From the NCBI GenBank assembly GCA_902524385.1, contig CABZCZ010000002.1:124260-188259 (forward strand): a DNA stretch of 64,000 bases. Direction: 5' to 3'. Below are positions 19,573 through 29,021 of this stretch, piece after piece (positions within the stretch are counted from its first letter, which is position 1; every line of letters starts with the position of its first letter). The stretch comes from an uncultured Alphaproteobacteria bacterium. GTDB lineage: Bacteria; Pseudomonadota; Alphaproteobacteria; HIMB59; GCA-002718135. The notes beneath the pieces are model-generated. The model did no database searches, had not been told where the DNA came from, and saw only the letters and a list, made by a program, of their open reading frames with translations. The translations under genes and the position numbers were made by a program.

Positions 19573-20544
19573 ATGCATGTAGATGATACTTGGTTTAAAC
19601 CTGAATTAAATAAAAGATTATTAAAAGATCTTTCAAGAAAGAGCGATTGGGAAGGTTTAAAACATTTTGGTATTTATTTCTTTTTTTTATTCTTCTTTGG
19701 TTTTAGTATTTTTTTAACATGGGGAAGCTTATTAGCTATACTTCCTCTCATTTGTTACAGTACAATATGGGCCTACAGCCCATCTAACTGGCACGAAACA
19801 CTTCATAGAACAGCATTCAAAAGTAAATTGTTAAATAATGTTTTCTATTATTTAAGCTCATTTATGGCAAATATGGAGCCAGTGAGATGGAGATGGAGTC
19901 ATACCTTTCATCACAGCCATACTCTTCAAACACACGGTGATTATGACCACGAAATACAATTGACAAGACCAACAGATTTAATTCATTTCTTTTGTCAATT
20001 TATTCCTTTTGGACAACTAATCTATCCGCATAAAACTCTTCAGTTCGAAATACTAAAACACTCAATGGGTTACTTAACAGATGTCGTAAAACAGAATGCT
20101 CCAGAAAAAGAAAAATCAATTATAATTAGAAATTCAAGATTGTTTGTTTTGTTGTGGTTATTAATTATTTCAATTTCGATATATTATAATTCTTGGTTAC
20201 CAATTTTTTTATTCCTACTTCCAAATTATTTAGGAGCTCCACTAAACCAAATTGTCAACATAACACAACATTTGGGTGTGCCATTTGATGTTAAAGATCA
20301 TCGGTTAACAACTCATAATATAAAATTAAACCCTATCTTTAGTTTTTTATATTATCATATGGAATATCATCTTGAGCACCATCTATTTCCAACTGTACCA
20401 TCTTATAATCTTCCTAAATTACACAACCTAATCAAAGATCAAATACCTAAACCACATCCTTCATTATTTTCATTTTGGAAATCAGTTCTTCCATCTGTTA
20501 TTAAACAAGCTTACAATTCAAAGCATACATACAAAATGTATTAA
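19573..20544 (+). CDS. Membrane fatty acid desaturase-like di-iron protein, paralog 1
   Basis: His boxes HETLH, HTFHHSHTLQTHGDYDHE, EYHLEHH; multiple hydrophobic segments. Confidence 0.88.
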   Translation: MHVDDTWFKPELNKRLLKDLSRKSDWEGLKHFGIYFFFLFFFGFSIFLTWGSLLAILPLICYSTIWAYSPSNWHETLHRTAFKSKLLNNVFYYLSSFMANMEPVRWRWSHTFHHSHTLQTHGDYDHEIQLTRPTDLIHFFCQFIPFGQLIYPHKTLQFEILKHSMGYLTDVVKQNAPEKEKSIIIRNSRLFVLLWLLIISISIYYNSWLPIFLFLLPNYLGAPLNQIVNITQHLGVPFDVKDHRLTTHNIKLNPIFSFLYYHMEYHLEHHLFPTVPSYNLPKLHNLIKDQIPKPHPSLFSFWKSVLPSVIKQAYNSKHTYKMY

Positions 20545-21365
20545 TATTTATCAGATAATTTCAAAAAACTTTCGTATTCTTTATCTTCAATTCCAACAGT
20601 GATCTTAGGATCATCAAACTTTTTATCTTCAGTGTCTCTAATAAACTCCTTATAAGCATTTACTCTTTCAAGATGAAGTTTATCGAACTCTTTTTTAAAG
20701 TTTTTATAGATTCTTGAATGTCTTGGTACGTGGCCTGTGTTGTATCCAAGAATGTCTTGAGAAAATAAATATTGGCCATCACAACCAGAACCACTGCCCA
20801 TTGAAATTGTTAATAGCTTTACTTTTTTTGTAATTATTTCAGCTACTTTTGGAGGAACAACTTCAACCTCTAGACCTATTGCTCCTGCATCATCAAGTTC
20901 TAAAGCATGTTCTAATACTTCTATAGCTTCTTTGGCATTTTTACCAATAGCTCTAAAACCACCAATCCAATTTACATGACCTGGAATCAAACCAATATGA
21001 CTAATTACTGGAACTTTTTCTTTTCTTAAGCTTCTGATAATACTTGAACTATTATTTGTATAAAATGAATCACAACCAATTGATAACAATTTATAAGCCG
21101 CCCTTACCGCTTCATCAGCAGTTGCGTATGATTTTTCAGGTGCGGCACTCATCAGGTGTGTGTTAGGTGCCGCATCTCTTATTCTTTTAACATCATCTAA
21201 TTTTCCAAAAATTCCATGGTGCGGCATATCATACGCTGTACATATCATATCAATCCCAGCCTCTTCTGCCGCTATTGCCTCTTCTACATTATTTACATAT
21301 ACCTCATGAATTTGTCTGACACTCTTAAGCTTTAACAGGTCATATACGGTTAGTTTATTTTTCAT
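20541..21365 (-). CDS. PanB-like (ketopantoate hydroxymethyltransferase family), divergent paralog
   Basis: SHIGLIPGHVNWIGGFRAIGK, GAIGLEVEVVPPKVAEIIT, GSGSGCDGQYLFSQDILGY. Confidence 0.8.
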   Translation of the reverse strand: MKNKLTVYDLLKLKSVRQIHEVYVNNVEEAIAAEEAGIDMICTAYDMPHHGIFGKLDDVKRIRDAAPNTHLMSAAPEKSYATADEAVRAAYKLLSIGCDSFYTNNSSSIIRSLRKEKVPVISHIGLIPGHVNWIGGFRAIGKNAKEAIEVLEHALELDDAGAIGLEVEVVPPKVAEIITKKVKLLTISMGSGSGCDGQYLFSQDILGYNTGHVPRHSRIYKNFKKEFDKLHLERVNAYKEFIRDTEDKKFDDPKITVGIEDKEYESFLKLSDKY

Positions 21366-21411
21366 AAATATTGTTTATTTTTTTTTAATAAAAATTATAT
21401 ATATAAAATAT

Positions 21412-22440
21412 ATGACTGTCATTAGAGATACAAATGTTTCTGCGGATCTTGAAGCCAAACTAGGTAAGAATATTTGGTGGAAACCTGATCTTGACAGAAA
21501 AGTATTAAAAGAACTTTGTGTTAAAAGATCCTTACCAGGAATTATTTATGTCTCCTTATATTTTTTTGCTTTAGCTATTTCAGGTTATCTAGCATATTAC
21601 ACTTGGGGCACTTACTGGACAATTTTATGGTTTTGGGTTTATGGAACCATTTACACTTTCAGCGGCGCTTACGATCACGAAAGTCGACACAGAACACTTT
21701 TTAAAGAAAGATGGTTAAACGATTTATTTCAATATATTTTTTCTTTCATGACAAACTTTGAACCAGTTCGATGGAGATGGACTCACACATTACATCATAG
21801 TTACACATTACATACGAAAGAACCTCATGATTTTGAAATTCAAGTAGATAGACCAAGTAAGTTATTTAAATATTTCGTAAGTTTCATCCCTTTTGGACCT
21901 CTATTATGGATACATCAGTCCTATCTAGTAGAAACATTAAAAAATTCTCTAGGTATAATGACTCCGGTAATAAGAGATTGTGTTCCAAAAGAACATCAAT
22001 GGAAAGTTTTTTTATCATCTAGAATTCACATGTTAATATGGTTTTCTATAATTTTATTTTCTATATATTTTCAAACTATTTTACCTGTATTATTTTTTCT
22101 TTTACCTACTTTTTATGGCAACACATTATTTTTTATGTGCGGTTTAACTCAACATGCAGGACTTGCGTTTGATGTTAAAGATCACAGAGTAAATACAAGA
22201 ACAGTAATTCTTAATCCAATTTTAAGCTGGCTTTATATTAAATTAGAGTATCATATCGAACATCATATGTACCCTCAAGTACCTTGGTATAATCTACCAA
22301 AATTACATAAAATTATTAAGAATCAACTACCAAAACCAAACTATGGTTTAATTAGCGCCTATAAAGATATTGTGCCAGCTATTATTAAGCAGGCATTTGA
22401 TCCTAACTACGTTCCTGTTAGAAAAATACCAAACGTATAG
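21412..22440 (+). CDS. Membrane fatty acid desaturase-like di-iron protein, paralog 2
   Basis: DHESRHRT, RWRWTHTLHHSYTLHT, EYHIEHHMYP. Confidence 0.87.
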   Translation: MTVIRDTNVSADLEAKLGKNIWWKPDLDRKVLKELCVKRSLPGIIYVSLYFFALAISGYLAYYTWGTYWTILWFWVYGTIYTFSGAYDHESRHRTLFKERWLNDLFQYIFSFMTNFEPVRWRWTHTLHHSYTLHTKEPHDFEIQVDRPSKLFKYFVSFIPFGPLLWIHQSYLVETLKNSLGIMTPVIRDCVPKEHQWKVFLSSRIHMLIWFSIILFSIYFQTILPVLFFLLPTFYGNTLFFMCGLTQHAGLAFDVKDHRVNTRTVILNPILSWLYIKLEYHIEHHMYPQVPWYNLPKLHKIIKNQLPKPNYGLISAYKDIVPAIIKQAFDPNYVPVRKIPNV

Positions 22441-22501
22441 CGTAATTTTATTTTTCAATTTTTTATTTTAAATTTTGTAGTAATGTATATCATTTAACAG
22501 T

Positions 22502-23650
22502 ATGAAAAATATTGGATTGATTGGCTGTGGTAATATTGCAGAAACATATTTTAGAGCAAAAGAATATTTTAATAACATAAATTTTGTAGCTTGTGCTGAT
22601 ATCAATCTAGATGCAGCTAAAAAAACAGCTGAGCAGTACAAAATTGCAGCTTTATCCGTGGATGAAATATTTAATGATAAAAATGTAGACATTATTCTTA
22701 ACCTCACAATTCCTCAAGCGCACTATGAAATATCGAAAAGAGCTCTTGAGTCAAACAAACATGTTTATTGTGAAAAACCAATGAGTGTTAAATTTGATGA
22801 TGCAAAAGAATTACTAAATTTAGCAAAAAAAAATAGCTTATATATTGGCAATGCCCCTGATACTTTTTTAGGAGGAGGAGGGCAGCTTACACGAAATTTA
22901 ATTGATAATAATGATATTGGACAAGTTCTAACAGGTAATTTTATATTTGCCTTTCCGGGTGTTCAAGATTTTCATCCAAGTCCTGAGTCTTGGTTTCAAG
23001 AAGGGGGAGGGCCTGTAATAGACATGGGTCCATATTTTTTTACAACACTGGTTAATCTTCTAGGCCCTGTTAAAAATATAAGAGGTAGAGGAGCAAAATT
23101 TTTTGACAAAAGAGAATACAAAGCTGGTCCAAAAAAAGGAGAAACCTTTAATGTGGAAATTCCAACTTCGTACATGTTTAATATTGAATTTCAAAGTAAA
23201 GCAATTGTCCAGGGTTTCATTTCATTTGATGTTTTAAATCATAAACGTAATCATATGGAGCTTTATGGTACTATGGGTTCAATTGTTGTCCCTGACCCAA
23301 ATATGTTTGGTGGTCCAGTATCTATTTCTGGGGAGTTTGGATCTGAATGGAAAAATATAAGTGTCGAAGATAAGCCTCTTGGAAAGACAAATATCGTCAA
23401 TCATAGTGGAAGAAGTAATGAGGCACCAGAACAAGCAAATTATAGAGGTATTGGACTAGCTGAAATGATTGATGCGATTGAAAACAATAGAATGCATAGA
23501 TGTAATGGAGAGTTGGCTCTTCATGTTATTGATGTAATTGAATGTGCCATGATTTCATCAATTTATAAAGTAGAAGTAGAACTCAGATCTTCTTGTGTGA
23601 GGCCAGAGCCAATGCATGATGATTTCGTGAGGCAAATCCTAAAAAAATAA
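22502..23650 (+). CDS. Gfo/Idh/MocA family oxidoreductase
   Basis: IGLIGCGNIAETYFRA, KHVYCEKPMSV. Confidence 0.93.
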   Translation: MKNIGLIGCGNIAETYFRAKEYFNNINFVACADINLDAAKKTAEQYKIAALSVDEIFNDKNVDIILNLTIPQAHYEISKRALESNKHVYCEKPMSVKFDDAKELLNLAKKNSLYIGNAPDTFLGGGGQLTRNLIDNNDIGQVLTGNFIFAFPGVQDFHPSPESWFQEGGGPVIDMGPYFFTTLVNLLGPVKNIRGRGAKFFDKREYKAGPKKGETFNVEIPTSYMFNIEFQSKAIVQGFISFDVLNHKRNHMELYGTMGSIVVPDPNMFGGPVSISGEFGSEWKNISVEDKPLGKTNIVNHSGRSNEAPEQANYRGIGLAEMIDAIENNRMHRCNGELALHVIDVIECAMISSIYKVEVELRSSCVRPEPMHDDFVRQILKK

Positions 23651-23765
23651 TAATAAATTTTACCTTTTGTTCATTAGTGCGATAATTTTACGTTTAAATT
23701 CACAATATTTCTGCTTGTTTTACAAATCTATTCTTGCTAGGGAAACATAAAAATAGGAGGAATGC

Positions 23766-24731
23766 ATGAAAAAATTTGCTTCAATTATTTTAGCTTCAGT
23801 AGCTCTTTTCGCTACTTCAGCAAAAGCAGAATATAAATTTAACTTTGTTATGCATAGTGACACAAACAACGCTTTTTGGGCAGCAGTTCATAAAGGTTTT
23901 AAAGATGCTTGTGCACAAATTAATGCAGATTGCCAAATGTTAACTCTATCAGGTGATGGAGATCAACAGGAGCAATTACAAAACTTAGAATCTTCAATCG
24001 CTCAAGGTGTTGATGGTATTGTAACTACAATTACAAATCCAACAATTTTTGATGCCGCTGTTGACGAAGCTTTAGCAGCTGGTATTCCAGTTATTACTGC
24101 TAATACAGATGACCCAGAAGGTGCTGCAGGTAGTAATAGACTTGCATACGTTGGTCAAGATTTGGAAGCAGCAGGTTATGAACTTGCAGCAACTTTATCT
24201 AAACAATTTCCTGATGGACCAGTACATGTTCTTATAGGTGTGGCAGACATGAACCAATCATGGGCCTACACAAGAGCTAACGGTATTGCAAGATTTATGG
24301 ATGACTATAAAGCTGCAAATCCAGATAGAGAAGTGACTTATGAAAAAATCGAATCTGGAATGGATCTATCAACTGTAGGAAACAGAGTAGCTTCATATGT
24401 TCAAACTAATCCAAATACTACTGCATATTTTGATGTAGGATTTTGGGAAGCAGGAGCAGCTCAAGGTATCAGAAATCTTGGTTATGAGCCTGGTCAAATG
24501 CTGCTTGCGGGATTTGACTTAGTTGACGTGGTATTTGAAGAAATGGAAAAAGGTTATGTTCAACTAACCGTTGACCAACAGCCATACTATCAAGGTTATA
24601 TGTCAGTTCACCAACTATACTTAATGAACAAGTATGGTTTAAGTGCACTTGATATCAACACTGGTAAGGCAATGATTGGTCCGGATGATGTTGCCCAAAT
24701 CCGTTCTTTCAAAGGAATGTCAGTTAGATAA
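23766..24731 (+). CDS. Periplasmic sugar-binding protein, transporter 3
   Basis: Signal peptide plus periplasmic-binding fold; AGGAGG SD 23755-23760. Confidence 0.94.
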   Translation: MKKFASIILASVALFATSAKAEYKFNFVMHSDTNNAFWAAVHKGFKDACAQINADCQMLTLSGDGDQQEQLQNLESSIAQGVDGIVTTITNPTIFDAAVDEALAAGIPVITANTDDPEGAAGSNRLAYVGQDLEAAGYELAATLSKQFPDGPVHVLIGVADMNQSWAYTRANGIARFMDDYKAANPDREVTYEKIESGMDLSTVGNRVASYVQTNPNTTAYFDVGFWEAGAAQGIRNLGYEPGQMLLAGFDLVDVVFEEMEKGYVQLTVDQQPYYQGYMSVHQLYLMNKYGLSALDINTGKAMIGPDDVAQIRSFKGMSVR

Positions 24732-24744
24732 CAAAAACAATGTA

Positions 24745-24775
24745 AAGCCGGATAAAATTTATCCGGCTTTTTTTT
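24745..24775 (+). terminator. Terminator-like hairpin between SBP 3 and its permease
   Basis: AAGCCGGATAaaattTATCCGGCTT followed by a T tract. Confidence 0.92.
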
Positions 24776-24789
24776 AAGTAAGAAATTAT

Positions 24790-25827
24790 ATGAAAAGTAA
24801 CAGATTAAAATCAATATTGATGCGTCCAGAAATAAGTACGTTCATAATGTTTGTAGTAATTATGACTGCATTCTTTATTGCAAATGATAAGTTTCTTAGC
24901 CCTAGAAATATTCGAATAGTTATGGGAATAACACCTGAGTATATCATCGTTGCTATTGGTATCGCTATACTAATGATCTCTGGTGAATTTGACTTATCAG
25001 TTGGATCTGTTTTTGCACTCGTACCTATGACAATGGTTCAATTAGTACATCAAGGCATTCCACCATGGTTTGCTATAGCACTGGGATTATCAATTGGTAT
25101 TGCTGTTGGTTTTGTAAATGGTTTTATAACGATCAGATTTGGGATACCCTCCTTTATAGCCACTTTAGGTATGTTATACATTGCTAGAAGTTTAACTACT
25201 GTTGCAACAGGCGGATTTCCTCCACCATTCCCTCACTCATTACCAAATGAACTTTTTGTGTTTCAATTTGAAGTTTTTAGAGCATCACTATTTTGGATGC
25301 TTGGAGTAGCATTTATTGCTGGCATAATGCTACATAGAAGTAACCTTGGAAATTGGATTTATTCTACAGGCGGTGATACGCCCGCAGCATCATCAATGGG
25401 AATAAAGACTAATAATGTAAAAATGTTTTGTTTTATACTTTGTGGATTTTTAGCAGGCTTTGCAGGAATGATTCAAACTTTCAGAATCGAAGCCCCTTTA
25501 CCTTCTCAGGGATATCTTCTTGAATTAGAGTCTATCGCTGCAGCAGTAATTGGAGGGGTCAGCTTATTTGGTGGAGTTGGAACAATATTCGGAGCTGCAA
25601 TCGGAGCAATACTTATTCGCTTTCTTGAAAGTGGAATTATAATGGCGAGAATTGATGCCGAATGGTTCAGAGCAGGACTAGGATCTTTAATTATCATCTC
25701 CGTTGTATTTAATACTTGGGTTGTAAGAAGAGGTGAAAATATGGTTCATAAAAACCAAGCTGAAGAAAATGAAATTGACTCCAAGAAAAATACTCAGAAA
25801 AGTGAAGGAGAAACTAATGAGCAGTGA
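24790..25827 (+). CDS. Sugar ABC transporter permease, transporter 3
   Basis: Multi-TM; GEFDLSVGSVFALV, LAGFAGMIQTFR. Confidence 0.93.
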   Translation: MKSNRLKSILMRPEISTFIMFVVIMTAFFIANDKFLSPRNIRIVMGITPEYIIVAIGIAILMISGEFDLSVGSVFALVPMTMVQLVHQGIPPWFAIALGLSIGIAVGFVNGFITIRFGIPSFIATLGMLYIARSLTTVATGGFPPPFPHSLPNELFVFQFEVFRASLFWMLGVAFIAGIMLHRSNLGNWIYSTGGDTPAASSMGIKTNNVKMFCFILCGFLAGFAGMIQTFRIEAPLPSQGYLLELESIAAAVIGGVSLFGGVGTIFGAAIGAILIRFLESGIIMARIDAEWFRAGLGSLIIISVVFNTWVVRRGENMVHKNQAEENEIDSKKNTQKSEGETNEQ

Positions 25828-26560
25828 GAATATTATTGAATGCCAAGATCTTAATAAATATTACTCTGGAGTTCATGCTCTTAAAAATCTCAGTTTAAAA
25901 ATAAAAAAAGATACGGTTGTTGGTTTAATTGGTGATAACGGTGCTGGGAAATCAACATTAATTAAAATTCTATCCGGTGCTCATGCACCTGACTCTGGCC
26001 ACATTTACTTTGAAGGAAATGAAGTGAAATTTAAGTCTACTAAAGAAGCGATGAACTTAGGAATAGAAACTATCTATCAATATTCTGCATTAATTCCACA
26101 GATGTCTATTGCACGAAATATTTTTATAGGAAGAGAGCAGACAACTTTTTCACTTGGATCAATTGGTTTAATGAAATCTAAATCAATGGATAAAGCTGCG
26201 ATGGAAGCGTTAAATGATGTTGAACTTCATTTAAGGTCTCCTGAAACACCTGTAAACCAACTCTCAGGAGGAGAAAGACAAGGTGTTGTAATTGCAAGAG
26301 CTATGTATTTTAAATCAAAAGTTTTAATCTTGGATGAACCAACAAACCATTTATCAGTTAAAGAAACAAATAAAGTTCTTCGGTTTGTTGAAGGATTAAA
26401 AAAACAAGGTGTAACATCGATATTTATTACTCACAACTTGAGTCACGTCTATCCTATAGCAGATCATTTGTGTGTTATGGCAAGGGGTGAAAAGATTGCT
26501 GATTTAGCAAAAGTGGATACAAACATTGATGAGTTAACTGATCTATTGGTAAATGGATAA
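25817..26560 (+). CDS. Sugar ABC transporter ATP-binding protein, single NBD, transporter 3
   Basis: GDNGAGKST, LSGGERQGVVIARA, LILDEPTNHL; start at ATG 25817 preceded by GAAGGAGA. Confidence 0.93.
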   Translation: MSSENIIECQDLNKYYSGVHALKNLSLKIKKDTVVGLIGDNGAGKSTLIKILSGAHAPDSGHIYFEGNEVKFKSTKEAMNLGIETIYQYSALIPQMSIARNIFIGREQTTFSLGSIGLMKSKSMDKAAMEALNDVELHLRSPETPVNQLSGGERQGVVIARAMYFKSKVLILDEPTNHLSVKETNKVLRFVEGLKKQGVTSIFITHNLSHVYPIADHLCVMARGEKIADLAKVDTNIDELTDLLVNG

Positions 26561-26598
26561 ATATTGTTTAAGATCACTTATAAATATGGGGGCGATTA

Positions 26599-27534
26599 AT
26601 GATTAGTAAAACACAAATAGAGCAATATAATGAAGAGGGATATACAATAGTTGAAGATGTATTTAGTATGGATGAATTAAATCCAATATTAAATGAGTTT
26701 GAGGAAATCGTTGAAGATTTTGCAGACAAAGCTTTTAAAGCAGAAAAAATTTCAAATAAACATGAGGATAAAGATGTTTTCAAAAGATTGGCAGCTCTTG
26801 AGAAAGATTTTAAAGGATCATCTGTTTTAATTCATCATAGAGGAGAACTTAAACCTGCACTCGCAAATTTATGGGGATCAAAAAAACTTTTAGACATTGT
26901 TGAGAATTGGGTAGGAAAAGATATCTCAGGCCACCCTGTTTGGAACATTAGATCAAAAACTCCACAAACTGCAAGAATGACAGTTCCTTGGCATCAAGAC
27001 TCAGCTTACTTAAAAGAAGGTGCTGAAAAAACGACTCAACCAGCTGCCTGGATTCCTTTTCTAGATGTAAATAAGGAAAATGGATGCATGCAGGTACTTC
27101 CTGGAGGACATAGACCAGAAAGAGTATTGAACCACAAACTTGAAAAAAAAGATGGTTCAGTAAAAGACTCTTGGTATTTGTTTATTGAAGAAAAAGATAT
27201 TGCTGAGGAAAAAATAGTTACCTGTGATATGAAGGCTGGTTCTGTTTTATTTCTTCACCAATTAGTTCCGCATAGATCACTTGAAAATTTATCTGATTCC
27301 GTAAGATGGAGTGTTGATTTAAGATTTCAAAATCCAAAAGATGAAGCTGGATTTCATACTGGTTTAGTTGACCCAATCATAATGAGAAAATCTGATGATA
27401 CCAATTATACAGCTGACTGGAATTCTTGGTTTGAAGGATACGAAGAACAACATACAAAATTTAGAGGCACTTCTAAAAAAGATCAGTTTGATTCTAGCGT
27501 TGATGGAAGCTGGCTTGAACGTTGGGATAATTAG
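26599..27534 (+). CDS. Phytanoyl-CoA dioxygenase (PhyH) family Fe(II)/2-oxoglutarate oxygenase
   Basis: VPWHQDSAY HxD motif, distal H in HQLVPHRS, R in VRWSVDLRF. Confidence 0.9.
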   Translation: MISKTQIEQYNEEGYTIVEDVFSMDELNPILNEFEEIVEDFADKAFKAEKISNKHEDKDVFKRLAALEKDFKGSSVLIHHRGELKPALANLWGSKKLLDIVENWVGKDISGHPVWNIRSKTPQTARMTVPWHQDSAYLKEGAEKTTQPAAWIPFLDVNKENGCMQVLPGGHRPERVLNHKLEKKDGSVKDSWYLFIEEKDIAEEKIVTCDMKAGSVLFLHQLVPHRSLENLSDSVRWSVDLRFQNPKDEAGFHTGLVDPIIMRKSDDTNYTADWNSWFEGYEEQHTKFRGTSKKDQFDSSVDGSWLERWDN

Positions 27535-27548
27535 ACTAAATAATAAAA

Positions 27549-28532
27549 ATGCACGTAAATTTAGAAGATTGGTACAAACCAGAACTAGATAAAAGGGTTT
27601 TAAAAAATTTATCAAAAAGAAAAGACCTACCTGGTCTAATACATTTCTTTTTTTACTTTTTATCTTTAATTGTCTCGGGTTATCTTGCTTACATAACTCT
27701 AGGTACTTGGTGGACGTACTTATTCTTCTTTATATATGGAACAATTTATGCGTTCAGTGTAGCTAACTGGCATGAAACTGTTCACCGAACTGCATTCAAA
27801 ACAAGATGGATAAATGAAATTTTTTATCACATTAGTTCTTTCATGTGTGATTTTGAAGGTTTCCGATGGAGATGGAGTCATACATTTCACCATTCCAAAA
27901 CTCTTCAAACTGAGGATGATTATGATCATGAAATTCAAGTTTCAAGACCTGTGGAGTTGTTAGCATTCTTTTTAAATTTTATTCCACTAACTGATTTACT
28001 TTATCCACATAAACTTATTAAGTACGAAGTTTTAAAACATGCCTTTGGAAAATTTTCACCAGTTATTGATATTACTGCCCCTAAAGAAGAAAAGAAAAAA
28101 ATATTATGGAACTCAAGATTATATGTTTTGATATGGGTAATAGTAATTGCTTATTCTTTTTATATTGGTTCCATCTTACCAATTGTATATATTATTTTAC
28201 CAACATATATTGGTAAACCAATCTGGTTTGCTGTTAATGTAACACAACATTTAGCAGCTAAAGTTGATACAAAGGATCATCGCTTAAGCACTTATTCAGT
28301 AAGAATAAATCCTATTTTAAGTTTTTTGTACTGGCATATGGAATATCATCTAGAACATCATATGTATCCAATGGTTCCTTCGTATAATTTAAAAAAACTT
28401 CGTAAAGAAATTGACTCAGAACTTCCTAAACCCTTTAATAGCCTTTTTGATTTTTATAGAAAAGTTTTACCTTCGGTAATAGCTTTAGCAACTAATCCAG
28501 ATAAATATTATAAAGTGAAACTTAATAATTAG
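27549..28532 (+). CDS. Membrane fatty acid desaturase-like di-iron protein, paralog 3
   Basis: HETVHRTAFK, RWRWSHTFHHSKTLQTEDDYDHE, EYHLEHHMYP. Confidence 0.88.
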   Translation: MHVNLEDWYKPELDKRVLKNLSKRKDLPGLIHFFFYFLSLIVSGYLAYITLGTWWTYLFFFIYGTIYAFSVANWHETVHRTAFKTRWINEIFYHISSFMCDFEGFRWRWSHTFHHSKTLQTEDDYDHEIQVSRPVELLAFFLNFIPLTDLLYPHKLIKYEVLKHAFGKFSPVIDITAPKEEKKKILWNSRLYVLIWVIVIAYSFYIGSILPIVYIILPTYIGKPIWFAVNVTQHLAAKVDTKDHRLSTYSVRINPILSFLYWHMEYHLEHHMYPMVPSYNLKKLRKEIDSELPKPFNSLFDFYRKVLPSVIALATNPDKYYKVKLNN

Positions 28533-28534
28533 AT

Positions 28535-28960
28535 TTACCAAGTTCCCAAATTTTCCATAGATTTCCATGGTTCCTGAACTGGAAGTGCTGCACCCTCTTG
28601 TAAAATTTCTAAAGATATTCCATCAGGTGAACGCACAAAAGCCATATGTCCATCACGCGGTGGTCTATTTATAGTGACACCATTATTCATCAACTTTTCA
28701 CATACCTCATAAATATTTTTGACACTGTAAGCAAGATGACCAAAGTTTCTTCCGCTAGTATATTCTTCTGGATCCCAATTATATGTTAATTCGAGTAGTC
28801 CTGTTTTTTCATCACTGTTTTCTGCACCTAGAAATATAAGAGTAAAGCGTCCTTTTTCATTATCTACTCTTCTAACTTCTTTTAAATCCAACTTATTGCA
28901 ATAAAAGTCTAGTGACTCATCAATATTGTTAACTCTAACCATAGTATGTAAATATTTCAT
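28535..28960 (-). CDS. VOC/glyoxalase family protein (lactoylglutathione lyase-like)
   Basis: MKYLHTMVRVNNIDESLDFYCNKLDLKEVRR; FGHLAYSVKNIYE. Confidence 0.9.
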   Translation of the reverse strand: MKYLHTMVRVNNIDESLDFYCNKLDLKEVRRVDNEKGRFTLIFLGAENSDEKTGLLELTYNWDPEEYTSGRNFGHLAYSVKNIYEVCEKLMNNGVTINRPPRDGHMAFVRSPDGISLEILQEGAALPVQEPWKSMENLGTW

Positions 28961-28977
28961 TTTTATAATCCTGTATA

Positions 28978-29000
28978 ATTTTGTATTTGTACTACAAAAT
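28978..29000. promoter_or_regulatory. Candidate operator: perfect inverted repeat ATTTTGTA-N7-TACAAAAT
   Basis: 8-bp perfect arms between divergent VOC and sulfatase genes, next to TATAAT-like boxes. Confidence 0.5.
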
Positions 29001-29021
29001 ACATAGTATAATTTAAATTAT

